A stretch of DNA of 64,000 bases. Origin: Desulfonatronum lacustre DSM 10312 (lineage in GTDB: Bacteria; Desulfobacterota; Desulfovibrionia; Desulfovibrionales; Desulfonatronaceae). A program made the position numbers and the translations under genes. Location: positions 1,855,582-1,919,581 of the forward strand of contig NZ_KI912608.1 in NCBI RefSeq assembly GCF_000519265.1, read 5' to 3'. The notes below the pieces were generated by a model that was not told the origin of the DNA, did no database searches, and was given only the letters and a program-made list of their open reading frames with translations. Below, piece by piece: positions 1-9,271 of this stretch; the first letter of the stretch is position 1, and the number at the start of each line of letters is the position of its first letter.

Positions 1-359
1 AACTCAAGTCCTCGCTCAAGGTGGACCGGGCCCGGGTGGACGTGGGCCGGCTTTCCAAATTCGGCCTGCTGGAAATGGTCCGCCAGCGCCTGGGCTCCTC
101 GGCCCTGTCCATCAGCTCCGAACCCTGCCCGCACTGCCAGGGCTCGGGACTGCAACGCAACATCGAATGGCGCGCCCTCCAGGTCTTGAAGGACATCTAC
201 CGCAAATTGCGTGCCAAAAACTGCCCCACGCCCCTGGAATACCGCACCGAGGCCGAATTGGCCCTGTACCTGCTGAACCACAAGCGGATCATGCTCAAGG
301 ACCTGGAGGACCGCTTCCAGAATTCGATTCTCGTGCTTACCGAGAAATGTCCGGGGTAA
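1..359 (+). CDS. Ribonuclease E/G family protein, C-terminal part (5' truncated by window edge)
   Basis: The reading frame is open from the window start (frame of base 3) to the stop at 357-359, so only about 119 residues remain. The fragment has RxDVGRLSKFGLLEMVRQR, typical of the RNase E/G catalytic core, followed by the zinc-link CPHCQGSG, which in this family helps tetramerise the endoribonuclease acting in rRNA processing and mRNA decay. The tail after the zinc link is short, so it resembles RNase G or a compact RNase E rather than the long degradosome-scaffold form. It overlaps the next gene, queH, by 13 bases, suggesting translational coupling. Confidence 0.85.
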   Translation, partial: LKSSLKVDRARVDVGRLSKFGLLEMVRQRLGSSALSISSEPCPHCQGSGLQRNIEWRALQVLKDIYRKLRAKNCPTPLEYRTEAELALYLLNHKRIMLKDLEDRFQNSILVLTEKCPG

Positions 360-931
360 CGAACCGCGCCACCCTGCTCCACGTCTGCTGCGGACCGTGC
401 TCCCTCGTGCCGGTGCGGACGCTGCGGGAGCAGGGGGAGGAGGTCGTCGGGCTGTTCCATAACCCGAACATCCACGGCGTGGAGGAGTATTTCAAGCGCC
501 GGGAGGCGGTGCTTCAGGCCGCTCAAGAAATGGACTGTCCGATGATCTGCCTGGACGCGGAATACGACCCGCGCCGTTTTTTCCAGGTCGTGCACGGCCG
601 GGAGGACCACCGCTGCCCCGCCTGCTACCGGCTGCGTCTGGAGCGGACTTTCGCTTATGCCAAGGAACACGGGTTTTCCGCCGTGAGCACCACCCTGCTT
701 TACAGCATCTACCAGGACCGGGACGCCATCCTGGCCATTGGCCGGGAACTGGATGACCGGACCGGAATCCGATTCCTGGACCGGGACTTCCGCCCGGGCT
801 GGCAAGCAGGAATCGACCTGTCCCGGCAATGGGGGCTGTACCGCCAGAGCTACTGCGGCTGCCTGTACAGCGAGCTGGAGCGCCGCCGCAAAAAGCTGAA
901 CCGGCTGGCGGACGGCTCCAGTCCGACATGA
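347..931 (+). CDS. queH: Epoxyqueuosine reductase QueH
   Basis: This 194-residue protein starts at an ATG inside the end of the RNase gene. It shows the QueH (DUF208) cysteine pattern: HVCCGPC near the N-terminus, RCPACYRLRL in the middle and YCGCLYSE near the C-terminus. QueH is the non-B12 enzyme that reduces epoxyqueuosine to queuosine in the tRNA wobble position, using an Fe-S cluster and an extra metal bound by these cysteines. Length and motif order match the family. The longer open frame starting upstream at 167 reads through the RNase gene and is not credible as the N-terminus. Confidence 0.93.
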   Translation: MSGVTNRATLLHVCCGPCSLVPVRTLREQGEEVVGLFHNPNIHGVEEYFKRREAVLQAAQEMDCPMICLDAEYDPRRFFQVVHGREDHRCPACYRLRLERTFAYAKEHGFSAVSTTLLYSIYQDRDAILAIGRELDDRTGIRFLDRDFRPGWQAGIDLSRQWGLYRQSYCGCLYSELERRRKKLNRLADGSSPT

Positions 932-940
932 ATTTCGTGC

Positions 941-2138
941 ATGTTGCTGTATATCCACATCCCCTTCTGCCGGAGCAAGTGCGGCTACTGCTCCTTTTTC
1001 TCGGTCCCCGGCCCCGGCGCGGCCGACCTGGAATCCTACCTGGACCATCTCGAGGCCGAAATCGCCCTCTGGGGACGGCGGCTGGGCCGGGCCGGAGTCC
1101 GGCGGCCCGTCTCCTCCATCTACTTCGGCGGCGGAACGCCCAGCCTGCTTTCCCTGGAGCAGATGGAGCGCATCGCCTCGGCCCTGGCCCGGACCTTCGA
1201 GCTGGCTCCGGGCCTGGAATGGAGCCTGGAGGCCAATCCGGACTCCGCGGCTGACCCGGACTATCTGCGCGGCCTGCTCGCCCTGGGCGTGAACCGGCTC
1301 AGCCTGGGGCTGCAAAGCCTGGACAACAAGAAGCTGGAGGTCTTGGGCCGGCGGCACCAAGCCGCGCAGGGCATGAAGGCCTTTGACATGGCTCGTCAGG
1401 CAGGCTTCGCGAACATCAGCCTGGATATTATCTGGGGTTTGCCCGGACAACGGGCCCTGGAATGGCTGCGTGAGCTGGAAACCGTGATCAATCTCCAGCC
1501 CGACCACCTCTCCTGCTACGGCCTGACCCTGGAGCACGAGACGCCCCTGGCCCGGGCCGAGTCGGCCGGGGAAATCGTCCTGCCGCCTGAAACCGAGCAG
1601 GCCAAGATGTTTCTGCAAGGGGCTGAATTGCTGGAATCAAAGGGATACCTGCACTACGAAATATCCAACTTCAGCCGGATGGGCTTTGCTTGCCGCCACA
1701 ACCAGGGCTACTGGCAATCCCAAAGCTACCTTGGGCTGGGGGCCGGGGCGGTCTCCACCCTGGGCGGCCTGCGCTGGGAAAACCCCAAGAACATGAAGGA
1801 TTACGCCGAACTGGTCCGCACGGAGCGGATCGGGGACACGTCGACGGCCCTGACGACCGCGGACAAGATCAAGGAGTTGGTCATGCTCTCCCTGCGCACC
1901 ACCAAGGGGCTCAGCCTGGCCGAATACCGACAACGCACCGGCCAGGACTTCCTGCGCCGACACCGCCGCCTGATCCAGGTGCTCCGACAAAACGACCTGA
2001 TCCGGGTCCACTCCGGCCTGCTGCGCCTGACCAGATCCGGGATGCTGGTCAGCAACGCCATCCTCGAACGCTTCCTGCAGGATGTCCCCGACCATCTTCC
2101 GGACGATGCCCGGGATCACGCCCCCGCACTGGAGCCCG

Positions 2139-2158
<20 letters not shown>
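941..2158 (+). CDS. hemW: HemW-like radical SAM protein (coproporphyrinogen III oxidase-like)
   Basis: A 405-residue protein with the radical-SAM triad CRSKCGYC at residues 10-17, the glycine motif YFGGGTPSLL near residue 62, GVNRLSLGLQSL near 122 and the C-terminal HemW domain with YEISNFSRMGFACRHNQ. It has the single-residue spacing seen in HemW (CxxxCxxC) and lacks the extra cysteine of true HemN, so a heme-handling HemW function is more likely than coproporphyrinogen oxidation. The ATG at 941 begins only 9 bases after queH with no convincing Shine-Dalgarno. The stop codon lies inside the first hexanucleotide-repeat element, so the last residues (GSQSKS) are encoded by repeat DNA. Confidence 0.9.
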
Positions 2159-2276
<118 letters not shown>

Positions 2277-2318
2277 ATGCCCTGACTGGTCGTGTCACAT
2301 TGTACGCAAATCAGACTC

Positions 2319-3191
2319 ATGCAAACCTGGTATCTCTATTCCCTGCTGGCCCTGCTGCTTCTGGGCGGACAGCGCTTTCTGTACAAGGTCGCCGCGGCCA
2401 GGAATTGCGGCACCTTCCTGACCACCTTCTGCTTCATGACCACCGTGGCCGTGCTCAGCTCCGGCCTCCTGGTCCACTTCCCGCCGGTCGTGCCCAGCCT
2501 GAGTTTTCTGGTTTTGATCTCCCTGGCCAACAGCCTGACATTCGTCAGCGCCACCCTGGCCCACATCCAGGCCCTGAAACACATGCCCGCCACCGTGGCC
2601 TATCCCCTGATCCGGATGAACATCGTCCTGGTGGTCCTCTTTGCCGTACTTTTTCTCCAAGAACGGCTTGAGCCCCTGCAAATCCTGGGCGTCGGGCTCT
2701 CCTTGGCCACCATCTGGGTTCTGGGTCGGGACAGCGCACCGGACAACGACGCCCGGACCAGAGCCAAGGGCCTGATCCTGGTTTGCGTTGCCATGCTGGC
2801 CGGGGCCCTCTCGGCCATCAGCTCCAGATACGCGGCCCAGCATACGGATCTCCTGGCCTTCATCGCCCTGTCCTACGTCTTCTCCACCCTCTTCACCCTG
2901 GCTTTAGCTCCGAGGATGTTCGCGCCGCCCCAAAACCAGGGCAAAGTCAAAAGCCCGCGCCGACTGGCCGTAACCATCGGCCTGTCCATGGGCCTGCTCA
3001 ACCTGGCCGGGTTCTACCTCTTCCTCAAAGCCCTGGCCCTGGGACCGCTGGCCATCGTGGCCTCGATCAACGGCATGCACTTCCTGGTGGCCGTGGTGCT
3101 GTCCGTGCTGATTTTTCGGGAGAAATTGACCACGGGACGCCTGCTGGGGCTGGCCCTGGCAATCATCGCCATCGTGTTACTGCGGGGGTGA
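2319..3191 (+). CDS. EamA/DMT-family membrane transporter
   Basis: A 290-residue, very hydrophobic protein with about ten predicted membrane segments arranged as two similar halves, as in drug/metabolite transporter (EamA) exporters. Recognisable elements are the repeated PLAIVASINGMHFLVAVVLSVLIFREKLT block near residue 245 and the corresponding YPLIRMNIVLVVLFAVLFLQERL block near residue 90, each ending in the Glu/Arg-Leu turn typical of the family. The start is the ATG at 2319; the open frame goes on upstream to a GTG at 2292, but that stretch is not hydrophobic and touches the repeat element. The substrate cannot be told from the sequence. Confidence 0.8.
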   Translation: MQTWYLYSLLALLLLGGQRFLYKVAAARNCGTFLTTFCFMTTVAVLSSGLLVHFPPVVPSLSFLVLISLANSLTFVSATLAHIQALKHMPATVAYPLIRMNIVLVVLFAVLFLQERLEPLQILGVGLSLATIWVLGRDSAPDNDARTRAKGLILVCVAMLAGALSAISSRYAAQHTDLLAFIALSYVFSTLFTLALAPRMFAPPQNQGKVKSPRRLAVTIGLSMGLLNLAGFYLFLKALALGPLAIVASINGMHFLVAVVLSVLIFREKLTTGRLLGLALAIIAIVLLRG

Positions 3192-3197
3192 TCAGGA

Positions 3198-3296
3198 TTA
3201 TGCCTCGGCCGGGATGATCCAGATGTTAGTGTCTCCGGACATATCGGACAAAAAGGCGATCCAGCGACCGTCGGGAGACCATTTGGGGCACTCCTT
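3198..3296 (-). pseudogene. Remnant of a TolB/PD40 beta-propeller protein
   Basis: On the minus strand the last 30 or so codons of an open frame read CPKWSPDGRWIAFLSD followed by GDTNIWIIPAEA and a stop. SPDGRxIAFxSDxxGxxNIW is the hallmark of a PD40/TolB propeller blade. Nothing upstream in the frame is propeller-like, so this is a C-terminal scrap of a deleted gene. The rest of the 357-base interval between the DMT transporter and the DUF4143 gene holds nothing I recognise. Confidence 0.5.
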
Positions 3297-3548
3297 TGTT
3301 GATGTGTTCCCACATACGTCTTGACCACCCTTCCCCGCAACTGCTCGGCGATGTTTCATCCCGGCTCCTGGTTCTACGGCCCCTGGAATGTTCGTGCGGC
3401 CCTTCGCGGCTGGAACGACTCGGACAGCGGGGCAGTTCCCTGGGATTCCGCCTCTTGAGAACTGATTAACTTCTGGCTTTTTCAATGCCTTTACGCCAAA
3501 CCAGACATGGTGCATAATGGACTTCGCTATTCCGAAAAAGAAGCAAAT

Positions 3549-4712
3549 ATGGAAAAATTATCTCGTTTTTTTCGCAAGCCCGGAGGCGGTTTTTTCCTCT
3601 TCGGGCCGAGGGGAACCGGCAAGTCCACATGGCTGCGCCAAACAATGGGGGATGCCCTGTGGATCGATCTGCTCGATCCTGAAGCCCAGCGCGTCTATCA
3701 GGCCCGGCCAGAGCGGTTGAAGGAATTGATCGCCGCGTATCCCGCCGCGAGGGACGTGGTGATTGACGAAATCCAGAAGGCGCCGGCCCTGCTGGACGTG
3801 GTCCACGCCCTCATCGAGTCAGACCGCTGGCTGCGTTTCGTGCTGACCGGTTCCAGCGCCCGCAAGCTGCGACGCGGAGGATTCAATCTGCTGGCCGGCC
3901 GCCTAGTGGAAACAACCATGCATCCTTTCATGGCAGTGGAACTGGGCGCGGCCTTCAACCTGGACCGCGCCCTGCGCTTCGGCATGGTTCCCCTGGTGAC
4001 GCAGTCCCCTGACCCCGAGGCGGTGTTGCGGACCTATGCCTCGCTGTACCTGCGCGAGGAGGTCCAGGCCGAGGCCCTGGTCCGAGACATAGGCGCCTTT
4101 TCCCGATTCCTGGAGGCCATCAGCTTTTCCCAGGGCAGCATCCTCAACCTGGCCCAGGTGGGCCGGGAATGCCAAGTGGGCCGCAAGACTGTGGAGGGCT
4201 ACCTGGACATTCTGGAAGATCTGCTGCTGTGCTTTCGCGTCCCCGTGTTCACCAAACGAGCCAAGCGCCATTTGGTCAGCCATGACAAGTTCTATTACTT
4301 TGATGTCGGCGTGTACCGCTCACTGCGTCCTTCCGGCCCCCTGGACAGGCCGGAGGAGATCGAAGGTCCTGCCCTGGAAGGCCTTGTGGCCCAGCACCTG
4401 ATGGCATGGGCCGCCTACCGGGAATCTCCAGCCCGACTGTACTATTGGCGGACCAAGTCCGGCAGCGAGGTGGATTTCGTGGTCTATGGCCCGGACACGT
4501 TCTGGGCCGTGGAGGTCAAGCGATCCGGGTCCATCCATGGCAAGGATCTCCGCCCGCTCAGGACATTTTGCCAGGACTACCCCGAGGCCAAAGCCTGCCT
4601 GGCATATCTTGGCCGGGAACGCCTCTTGATCGACGGCATCCTGTGCATCCCCTGCCGGGAATTGCTGCTGGGACTGGATCCGGCCAGACCCGAACTGATC
4701 AATCCGGACTGA
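3549..4712 (+). CDS. DUF4143 AAA ATPase with PD-(D/E)XK-like C-terminal domain
   Basis: A 387-residue protein of the widespread DUF4143 ATPase family. The N-terminal AAA domain has Walker A FGPRGTGKST near residue 20, Walker B VVIDEIQK near residue 73 and LTGSSARKL (sensor 1 region) near residue 101. A winged-helix segment follows, and the C-terminal domain carries EVDFVVYGPDTFWAVEVK, the D-ExK core of a PD-(D/E)XK nuclease fold. Members are often found near mobile DNA and toxin genes, but their job is not firmly known. The open frame extends to an ATG at 3507; I prefer 3549 because homologues begin close to the Walker A motif. It is an intact homologue of the split gene at 18.1/23.6 kb. Confidence 0.88.
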   Translation: MEKLSRFFRKPGGGFFLFGPRGTGKSTWLRQTMGDALWIDLLDPEAQRVYQARPERLKELIAAYPAARDVVIDEIQKAPALLDVVHALIESDRWLRFVLTGSSARKLRRGGFNLLAGRLVETTMHPFMAVELGAAFNLDRALRFGMVPLVTQSPDPEAVLRTYASLYLREEVQAEALVRDIGAFSRFLEAISFSQGSILNLAQVGRECQVGRKTVEGYLDILEDLLLCFRVPVFTKRAKRHLVSHDKFYYFDVGVYRSLRPSGPLDRPEEIEGPALEGLVAQHLMAWAAYRESPARLYYWRTKSGSEVDFVVYGPDTFWAVEVKRSGSIHGKDLRPLRTFCQDYPEAKACLAYLGRERLLIDGILCIPCRELLLGLDPARPELINPD

Positions 4713-4765
4713 AGAAGGCCCGGTGCCAGACGTCTCAATACGCTTTGCCCACCTGATACCAATCC

Positions 4766-5377
4766 TCAAAAAAGACTACATGGCTTCCGGGTCGCCCGCT
4801 CCCCAGGACTCGTTTCCGGCACCGGGGAGACAAGCCCCCGCAACCTCCCGGCGATGTTCCAGGCTCGACAGTGCCGAACCGTGGCCGCCGGGGTCAGGTG
4901 TTCCCAGGGCTGGCCGTCGATCATGGCTTGACGGACCTCGGTGCCGCTGATGCCTTTTTGCTCCGGAGGAACATCCCAGAGTACATGGGTTTTCAATCCA
5001 AGGGACTGGAACTGACCCAGCTTGTGTCGCCCCCAGTCGTCGCAGATGGAGAGCAGAAAGACCGCGTCCAAGGGAACGTAGTGGCGGTAGAGATCGGGAT
5101 GGGTGATGGGCAGGGGGACGATGGTGGTCTCTGACTGGCTGACCCCGGCTTCCAGGAGCACGTCCCGGAGAATCACCAAGCGCTCGTAAAAGGTCAGGGG
5201 GTTGGCCAGGGCGCTGGATCGCTTGCGATCCGCGGCCACCTCGGCGGTCAGGCTGGGGTCCGGATTGGTGATGCCCACGACAAGATGACGACAGAGCGCC
5301 TTGCCGGCCAGCAGGTATCGCAGGTGGTCGTTGTGCGGGACCTGAAACCGACCGTGAATCACACCGATGTCGTACAT
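4766..5377 (-). CDS. NadM-like nicotinamide/nicotinate nucleotide adenylyltransferase family protein
   Basis: About 203 residues with the nucleotidyltransferase signature VIHGRFQVPHNDHLRYL at the N-terminus (HNDH in place of HxGH) and the C-terminal ISGTEVRQAM, the ISSTxxR-like phosphate-binding motif. The family transfers AMP to nicotinamide or nicotinate mononucleotide in NAD synthesis. It has no Nudix domain. Two in-frame ATGs lie at 5389 and 5377; 5377 is preferred because it is preceded by GGAAG at a usable distance and matches where homologues begin. The C-terminal tail (about 25 residues after GRLRG) is basic and low in complexity. Confidence 0.72.
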   Translation of the reverse strand: MYDIGVIHGRFQVPHNDHLRYLLAGKALCRHLVVGITNPDPSLTAEVAADRKRSSALANPLTFYERLVILRDVLLEAGVSQSETTIVPLPITHPDLYRHYVPLDAVFLLSICDDWGRHKLGQFQSLGLKTHVLWDVPPEQKGISGTEVRQAMIDGQPWEHLTPAATVRHCRAWNIAGRLRGLVSPVPETSPGERATRKPCSLF

Positions 5378-5418
5378 ATGAGCTTCCATGGATCTGTGGG
5401 TTCATTCAATTTTACGTT

Positions 5419-5576
5419 CAAGATGACACAAATAGCCAGGGCATGCTCGAAGTCGAAATCGAGATCGAAATCGCCGTCATTCGATGAAGTTTTTGTATTT
5501 CTCGATTTCGATGCCGATTTCGATCTCGATTTCGACTCTGACTCCAATGCGAAGTTGGACTGATAATGTCATTTTG
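5419..5576. repeat. Hexanucleotide inverted-repeat element 2
   Basis: The left arm (about 5447-5473) reads TCGAAATCGAGATCGAAATCG; the right arm (about 5501-5535) is its inverse, CGATTTCGATGCCGATTTCG and similar. The outer ends are CAAGATGACA (5419-5428) and TGTCATTTTG (5567-5576), inverted with one mismatch. The left flank shares CAGGGCATGC and TGACAC with the far flank of element 1. It sits between two minus-strand genes and overlaps the end of apgM. Confidence 0.83.
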
Positions 5577-6915
5577 AAAGAGGAATACGGACTGGCAGGG
5601 GCTGGTAGTCTCCAGGCCAATACAGACAGTCCTCCGGGGTGTCCCGGACCCCTTCCAGGCGGGCCATGTCCAGGTGATTCAGGATCAGCCGGAGCAGTTC
5701 CGTGCCCCGCACGCAGCCCAGGCATCCCTGGGCTGCGTGGATCTCGTCGAAGCGGGTCACCACGTCCCGTCGGACCCCGGTTCCGTGAAACAATAAGGGC
5801 ACCGGCTCGCCGGAGTGGATCATGTTTCCGGAACTGGGCGTGGAATGGTCCGCGGTAACCACCACCAGCAAGCCCGGATTCTCCAACAGCGCTTTCCCCG
5901 TGCCCAAGGCCCGATCAAGAGCCTCGATCACCGCTTTCTTGAGCAGGGGATCCTTGGCGTGGGCCGCCTCGTCCGGGGCCTTGGTGTGCAGGTGGATGAA
6001 ATCGTACCGGGTGAAGTGCTCCGGCACGTCGGCCAGGTCCCGGGCAAAATCCTCCGCCAGGTCGCCGGTGTCCCGGGGCGCTTGCCAGTCCAGTCCCAGA
6101 TGTCGGGCCAGGCCGCGAAAAACCGCGCCCGAGGCGATGCTCAACCCACGCAGGCCGAAGCGCCGGGAAAATGGCGGTACCGGTCGCAAGCTTCCCGCAC
6201 GCTGGGTGACCAGCCCGGTGATGGGCGAAAGCCCGGCCCCTCGACGGCGGTCATTGAGAGGATGCTCCCGCAGGGTGTCCCAGGTGTGCAGGAGATAGGC
6301 CCTGAGCACGCGGGCCGTATTTCGGGCCCGGACCGCATTCTCCGCGTCCAATGTCGTCGAGTGTTTTGAGATCAACGGCAGCAGGTCGGGCAGGAACCGA
6401 CCGTCGCGCATCGGCCCGGTGTCCGTGATGTCCGGGGAAACCTCGCCGGAAAGGATCAGCACGCCGAACACGCCTTTGACCGGGACGTACCGGATCCGGA
6501 TGCCGTCCTGTTCCCACTTGTCCACGGCCCGGATCAGGGCCGCGACCTCCTCTTCATCGGCCCGGGGAACGTCCCGGACCAAGGCCAGGCAGCCGTCCCG
6601 CTCTTCCAGGGCCGCGAAGTGCGCCAGGATGGCGACTTCGTCCCGGGCCAAATCCACGCCGACTCCCAGGGCCTCCAAAGGCCCCCGTCCGGGAAAGTCC
6701 TTCCGATCATAGCCGAACATGGCGAAATGCGCGGTTTCACTGGGCAGGGCCTCGCCCAGGCTTCCGGCGTGGTACAGGCCGTTGGCTCCGTTTCGGGCCA
6801 AGTGGTCCAGGTGCGGCGTGTGGGCGGCCTGGAGCGGGGTTTGCCAATCCAAGACCTCATGAGAGCGGTCTCCCAGACCATCCAGAACGATCAGCAGACA
6901 CTTGTCGGGCATCAT
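5569..6915 (-). CDS. apgM: 2,3-bisphosphoglycerate-independent phosphoglycerate mutase, archaeal type
   Basis: A 448-residue alkaline-phosphatase-superfamily protein. The N-terminus CLLIVLDGLGDR carries the metal-binding aspartate, PSETAHFAMFGYD near residue 58 carries the catalytic serine region, HLHTKAPDEAAH near residue 312 and VVVTADHSTPSSGNMIHSGEPVP near residue 370 supply the remaining metal ligands. This pattern and size fit ApgM, which interconverts 3- and 2-phosphoglycerate in glycolysis without the bisphosphate cofactor. It lies 15 bases downstream of the TIM-barrel gene on the same strand, so the two probably form an operon. An in-frame second ATG follows the first immediately. Confidence 0.88.
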   Translation of the reverse strand: MMPDKCLLIVLDGLGDRSHEVLDWQTPLQAAHTPHLDHLARNGANGLYHAGSLGEALPSETAHFAMFGYDRKDFPGRGPLEALGVGVDLARDEVAILAHFAALEERDGCLALVRDVPRADEEEVAALIRAVDKWEQDGIRIRYVPVKGVFGVLILSGEVSPDITDTGPMRDGRFLPDLLPLISKHSTTLDAENAVRARNTARVLRAYLLHTWDTLREHPLNDRRRGAGLSPITGLVTQRAGSLRPVPPFSRRFGLRGLSIASGAVFRGLARHLGLDWQAPRDTGDLAEDFARDLADVPEHFTRYDFIHLHTKAPDEAAHAKDPLLKKAVIEALDRALGTGKALLENPGLLVVVTADHSTPSSGNMIHSGEPVPLLFHGTGVRRDVVTRFDEIHAAQGCLGCVRGTELLRLILNHLDMARLEGVRDTPEDCLYWPGDYQPLPVRIPLSK

Positions 6916-6930
6916 GGGCGTGGGGCTCGG

Positions 6931-7815
6931 TTAAAGATTCAAGGGGGAACAGAGGCGATTTTGCCCAGGAACGGCAAATCGGGATCGAATCGGGAAAACC
7001 GGATGTGGCTCCGCTTCGCGAGGATTGAGGTGAGATGGCGGGACGGCTGGATCCAATTCATCCAGGAGCAAGGCCCGGGTGGCCAGGGCGTGCTCAGGGC
7101 GCTGCAATTCAATGGTCCACCAGACGCACTCGGTTTGCAGGAGCTTGGCCATGAGCGGCCTGAACGGGGCGATGTCCTCAATGGGATGATGACCTTGGTC
7201 GTCCTCACGACCGTAAATATGGACCTCGAACAGCCTGTCCGCGAAGAGGTCCACGAACCGTTCCGCCGGGCAGCGGCCGCCGCGCGCGGCCTCCGAGCCC
7301 AAGGCGTGGCCGACGTCCAAGGTAATCATGGCTCCGGCCCGTTCGGCCCAGCGCAATACGTTTGCCGGTTCGCTGGATGGTCCGAAACGCAGATTTTCCA
7401 GGCAGACCACGATGCCCAGGTCTTTCCCGTGGGCCACCAAGCGAGCCAGATTCTCGACAAACCTCGACTCCTGCACCGGCTGGTTCGGGTCGAGTCCGGT
7501 ATGCACCGTGACCACGGGCTCGCCCAGCCCGACCATGGCCCGCAAAGTGCGCAAATGCGCCTCCAGGGCCAGATCGGCCAAGGCCGGGTCGGCGTGGCCC
7601 AGTTCGTGCTCAAAATATCTGGTATGGAACCGGACGAAACGGTGTTGGGCCAGAAACGGCCGGATCATCTCCGCAAGCCGGTCCAGGTGATTCGGATCCG
7701 GTGAAAACTCCACCGCGTCGGCTTGCTCGCCGACCCAATGCAGCCTGGAAGCCGGGTCCGCCGCGGCGGCAGTAAAGGCCAGGGTCGGAGAAGAGGTTGG
7801 ATATGAACTGTTCAT
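6931..7815 (-). CDS. Xylose-isomerase-like / AP endonuclease-2-like TIM-barrel protein
   Basis: About 294 residues. Strand-and-loop motifs typical of the AP-endonuclease-2 / sugar-phosphate isomerase barrel are visible: VRFHTRYFEHELG, VVTVHTGLD, GIVVCLENLRFG, ITLDVGHALGS and LFEVHIYGREDDQGHHP, which line up the usual Glu, Asp and His metal ligands. The substrate cannot be assigned. The frame is open up to 7920, but residues upstream of the ATG at 7815 look like spacer, so 7815 is used; no strong ribosome site is present. It is followed by apgM after 15 bases. Confidence 0.7.
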   Translation of the reverse strand: MNSSYPTSSPTLAFTAAAADPASRLHWVGEQADAVEFSPDPNHLDRLAEMIRPFLAQHRFVRFHTRYFEHELGHADPALADLALEAHLRTLRAMVGLGEPVVTVHTGLDPNQPVQESRFVENLARLVAHGKDLGIVVCLENLRFGPSSEPANVLRWAERAGAMITLDVGHALGSEAARGGRCPAERFVDLFADRLFEVHIYGREDDQGHHPIEDIAPFRPLMAKLLQTECVWWTIELQRPEHALATRALLLDELDPAVPPSHLNPREAEPHPVFPIRSRFAVPGQNRLCSPLNL

Positions 7816-8300
7816 GCCGGTTCGGTGGGATGCAATCGGGAGAGTCGGAAAACCATTTTGAACGGAAGAGGGTCGCAGGGTTTGTTGTTTCAGTATTTCT
7901 GAAACTGGCCTGAACGGCAACTGATTCTTTTCCTGTCTATCAAAACCGCCTCGTGTGATTCATTTTACCTATTTGACATTATTCCCCGGAATCGGTTTAA
8001 GAAGCACCATAAGCTTAGGGTGTCGGGATAATTCTTTTTTGCTACGAATTTCATACAGTGACGAGCTTTCGGCAATGAAACCGTGAAGCGTGTCACTGCG
8101 TGTCTTCATCAACGCCGCGAAAAGCCCCTCCCGGACCCGCAACCTCAGTGCAGGGAGCAAGAAAAATTCAAAGCATGAAAGTAGTTATTTATACGTGAGA
8201 ATTTGAACTTTTCTGGGATAAGCCATCATGGGCCCAGGCTGGTCCGTTGGTCCCGTACGGCTCGATATCGCAACAGGCCCTGGAGATGAACAATCTAAAC
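7816..8300. other. Intergenic region upstream of the hydrogenase genes
   Basis: About 485 bases without a credible gene; the short frames on either strand lack ribosome sites. It separates the divergent TIM-barrel gene and the hydrogenase, so it should hold both promoters. The stretch around 7960-8060 is AT-rich compared with its surroundings. I could not pick out a convincing sigma-70 or sigma-54 promoter by eye. Confidence 0.5.
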
Positions 8301-8306
8301 GGAGGT
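8301..8306 (+). promoter_or_regulatory. Ribosome binding site deciding the hydrogenase small-subunit start
   Basis: GGAGGT lies six bases before the ATG at 8312 and picks that codon over the earlier in-frame start at 8228, placing the twin-arginine motif about 23 residues into the protein as expected. Confidence 0.85.
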
Positions 8307-8311
8307 GGGTT

Positions 8312-9271
8312 ATGAAATTCAGTGTTGGCTTGGCCAAGGACGACGCCGAAAAACGGCTTGCGTGTCGTGGCGTCAATCGTCGCGATTTCATGAAGTTCTG
8401 CGCCGCGGTAGCCGCGGCCATGGGCATGGAGGCCTCATTCGCCAAACAGGTCGCGGCCGCGCTCACCGATCCGCGCCGTCCGTCCGTGGTGTACTTCCAT
8501 TTCGCCGAATGCACCGGTTGCTCCATGGCCGTGGTGCGCACCGTCAACCCGTACATCGATGAACTGATCCTGGACACCATTTCCCTGGACTATCACGAAA
8601 CCCTGATGGCCGCGGCCGGCGATTCGGCTGAAGCAGCCCTGGAACAGGCCATCACCTCGCCCCACGGGTTCATCGCCGTGGTGGAAGGCGCCATTCCGAC
8701 GAAGGACAACGGCGTCTATGGGATGGTCGGCGGACACACCATGCTGGATATGGCAAAAAAATACCTGCCCAAGGCCCAGGCCGTCATCGCCATCGGAGCC
8801 TGCGCGACCTTCGGCGGCGTACAGGCCGCGGACCCCAACCCCACGCAAGCCATGGGCGTGAACGAACTGATGGAACACCTCGGACTGCCGACCCGGGCCA
8901 TCAACATCGCGGGCTGCCCCCCCAGTCCCTACAACTTCGTCGGGACCGTGGTGCATCTGCTGACCAAGGGCATGCCGGAGCTGGATCGCCTCAATCGTCC
9001 GAAGATGTTCTACGGCGAGTCGGTCCATGAACTCTGCGAACGGTTGGATCACTTCTTCAACTACGAATTCGCCCCGTCCTTCGACTCCGAGGAGGCCAGA
9101 AAAGGCTGGTGTCTGTACGAGGTCGGCTGCAAAGGGCCGGACACCTACAACAACTGTCCCAAGGTCAAGTTCAACGAAACCAACTGGCCCGTGCAGGCCG
9201 GTCACCCCTGCATCGGCTGCAGCGAGCCGAAGTTTTGGGATCAGCTGAGCCCGTTCTACAAACCGGTTTAG
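8312..9271 (+). CDS. hydA: Periplasmic [NiFe] hydrogenase, small (Fe-S) subunit precursor
   Basis: A 319-residue precursor with the twin-arginine signal RRDFMK at residues 23-28 followed by a hydrophobic stretch, so it is exported folded with its partner by the Tat system. ECTGCS at about 66-71 begins the set of cysteines holding the proximal 4Fe-4S cluster, with IGACATFGG and [10 protein letters not shown] completing it. The C-terminal half ([28 protein letters not shown]) binds the medial and distal clusters. It passes electrons between the Ni-Fe site and a periplasmic cytochrome c3, as in group 1b uptake hydrogenases of sulfate reducers (called hynB in some species). Its stop codon directly abuts a MITE-like element. 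Confidence 0.96.
   Translation: MKFSVGLAKDDAEKRLACRGVNRRDFMKFCAAVAAAMGMEASFAKQVAAALTDPRRPSVVYFHFAECTGCSMAVVRTVNPYIDELILDTISLDYHETLMAAAGDSAEAALEQAITSPHGFIAVVEGAIPTKDNGVYGMVGGHTMLDMAKKYLPKAQAVIAIGACATFGGVQAADPNPTQAMGVNELMEHLGLPTRAINIAGCPPSPYNFVGTVVHLLTKGMPELDRLNRPKMFYGESVHELCERLDHFFNYEFAPSFDSEEARKGWCLYEVGCKGPDTYNNCPKVKFNETNWPVQAGHPCIGCSEPKFWDQLSPFYKPV

Noticed and set aside
197-1618. Long minus-strand frame of 473 codons opposite queH and hemW
   Set aside because: It is the antisense of two well-supported genes in high-GC DNA, with no motif of its own.
7969-8160. 63-codon minus-strand frame upstream of the hydrogenase
   Set aside because: No ribosome site, no motif, and in the expected promoter region.
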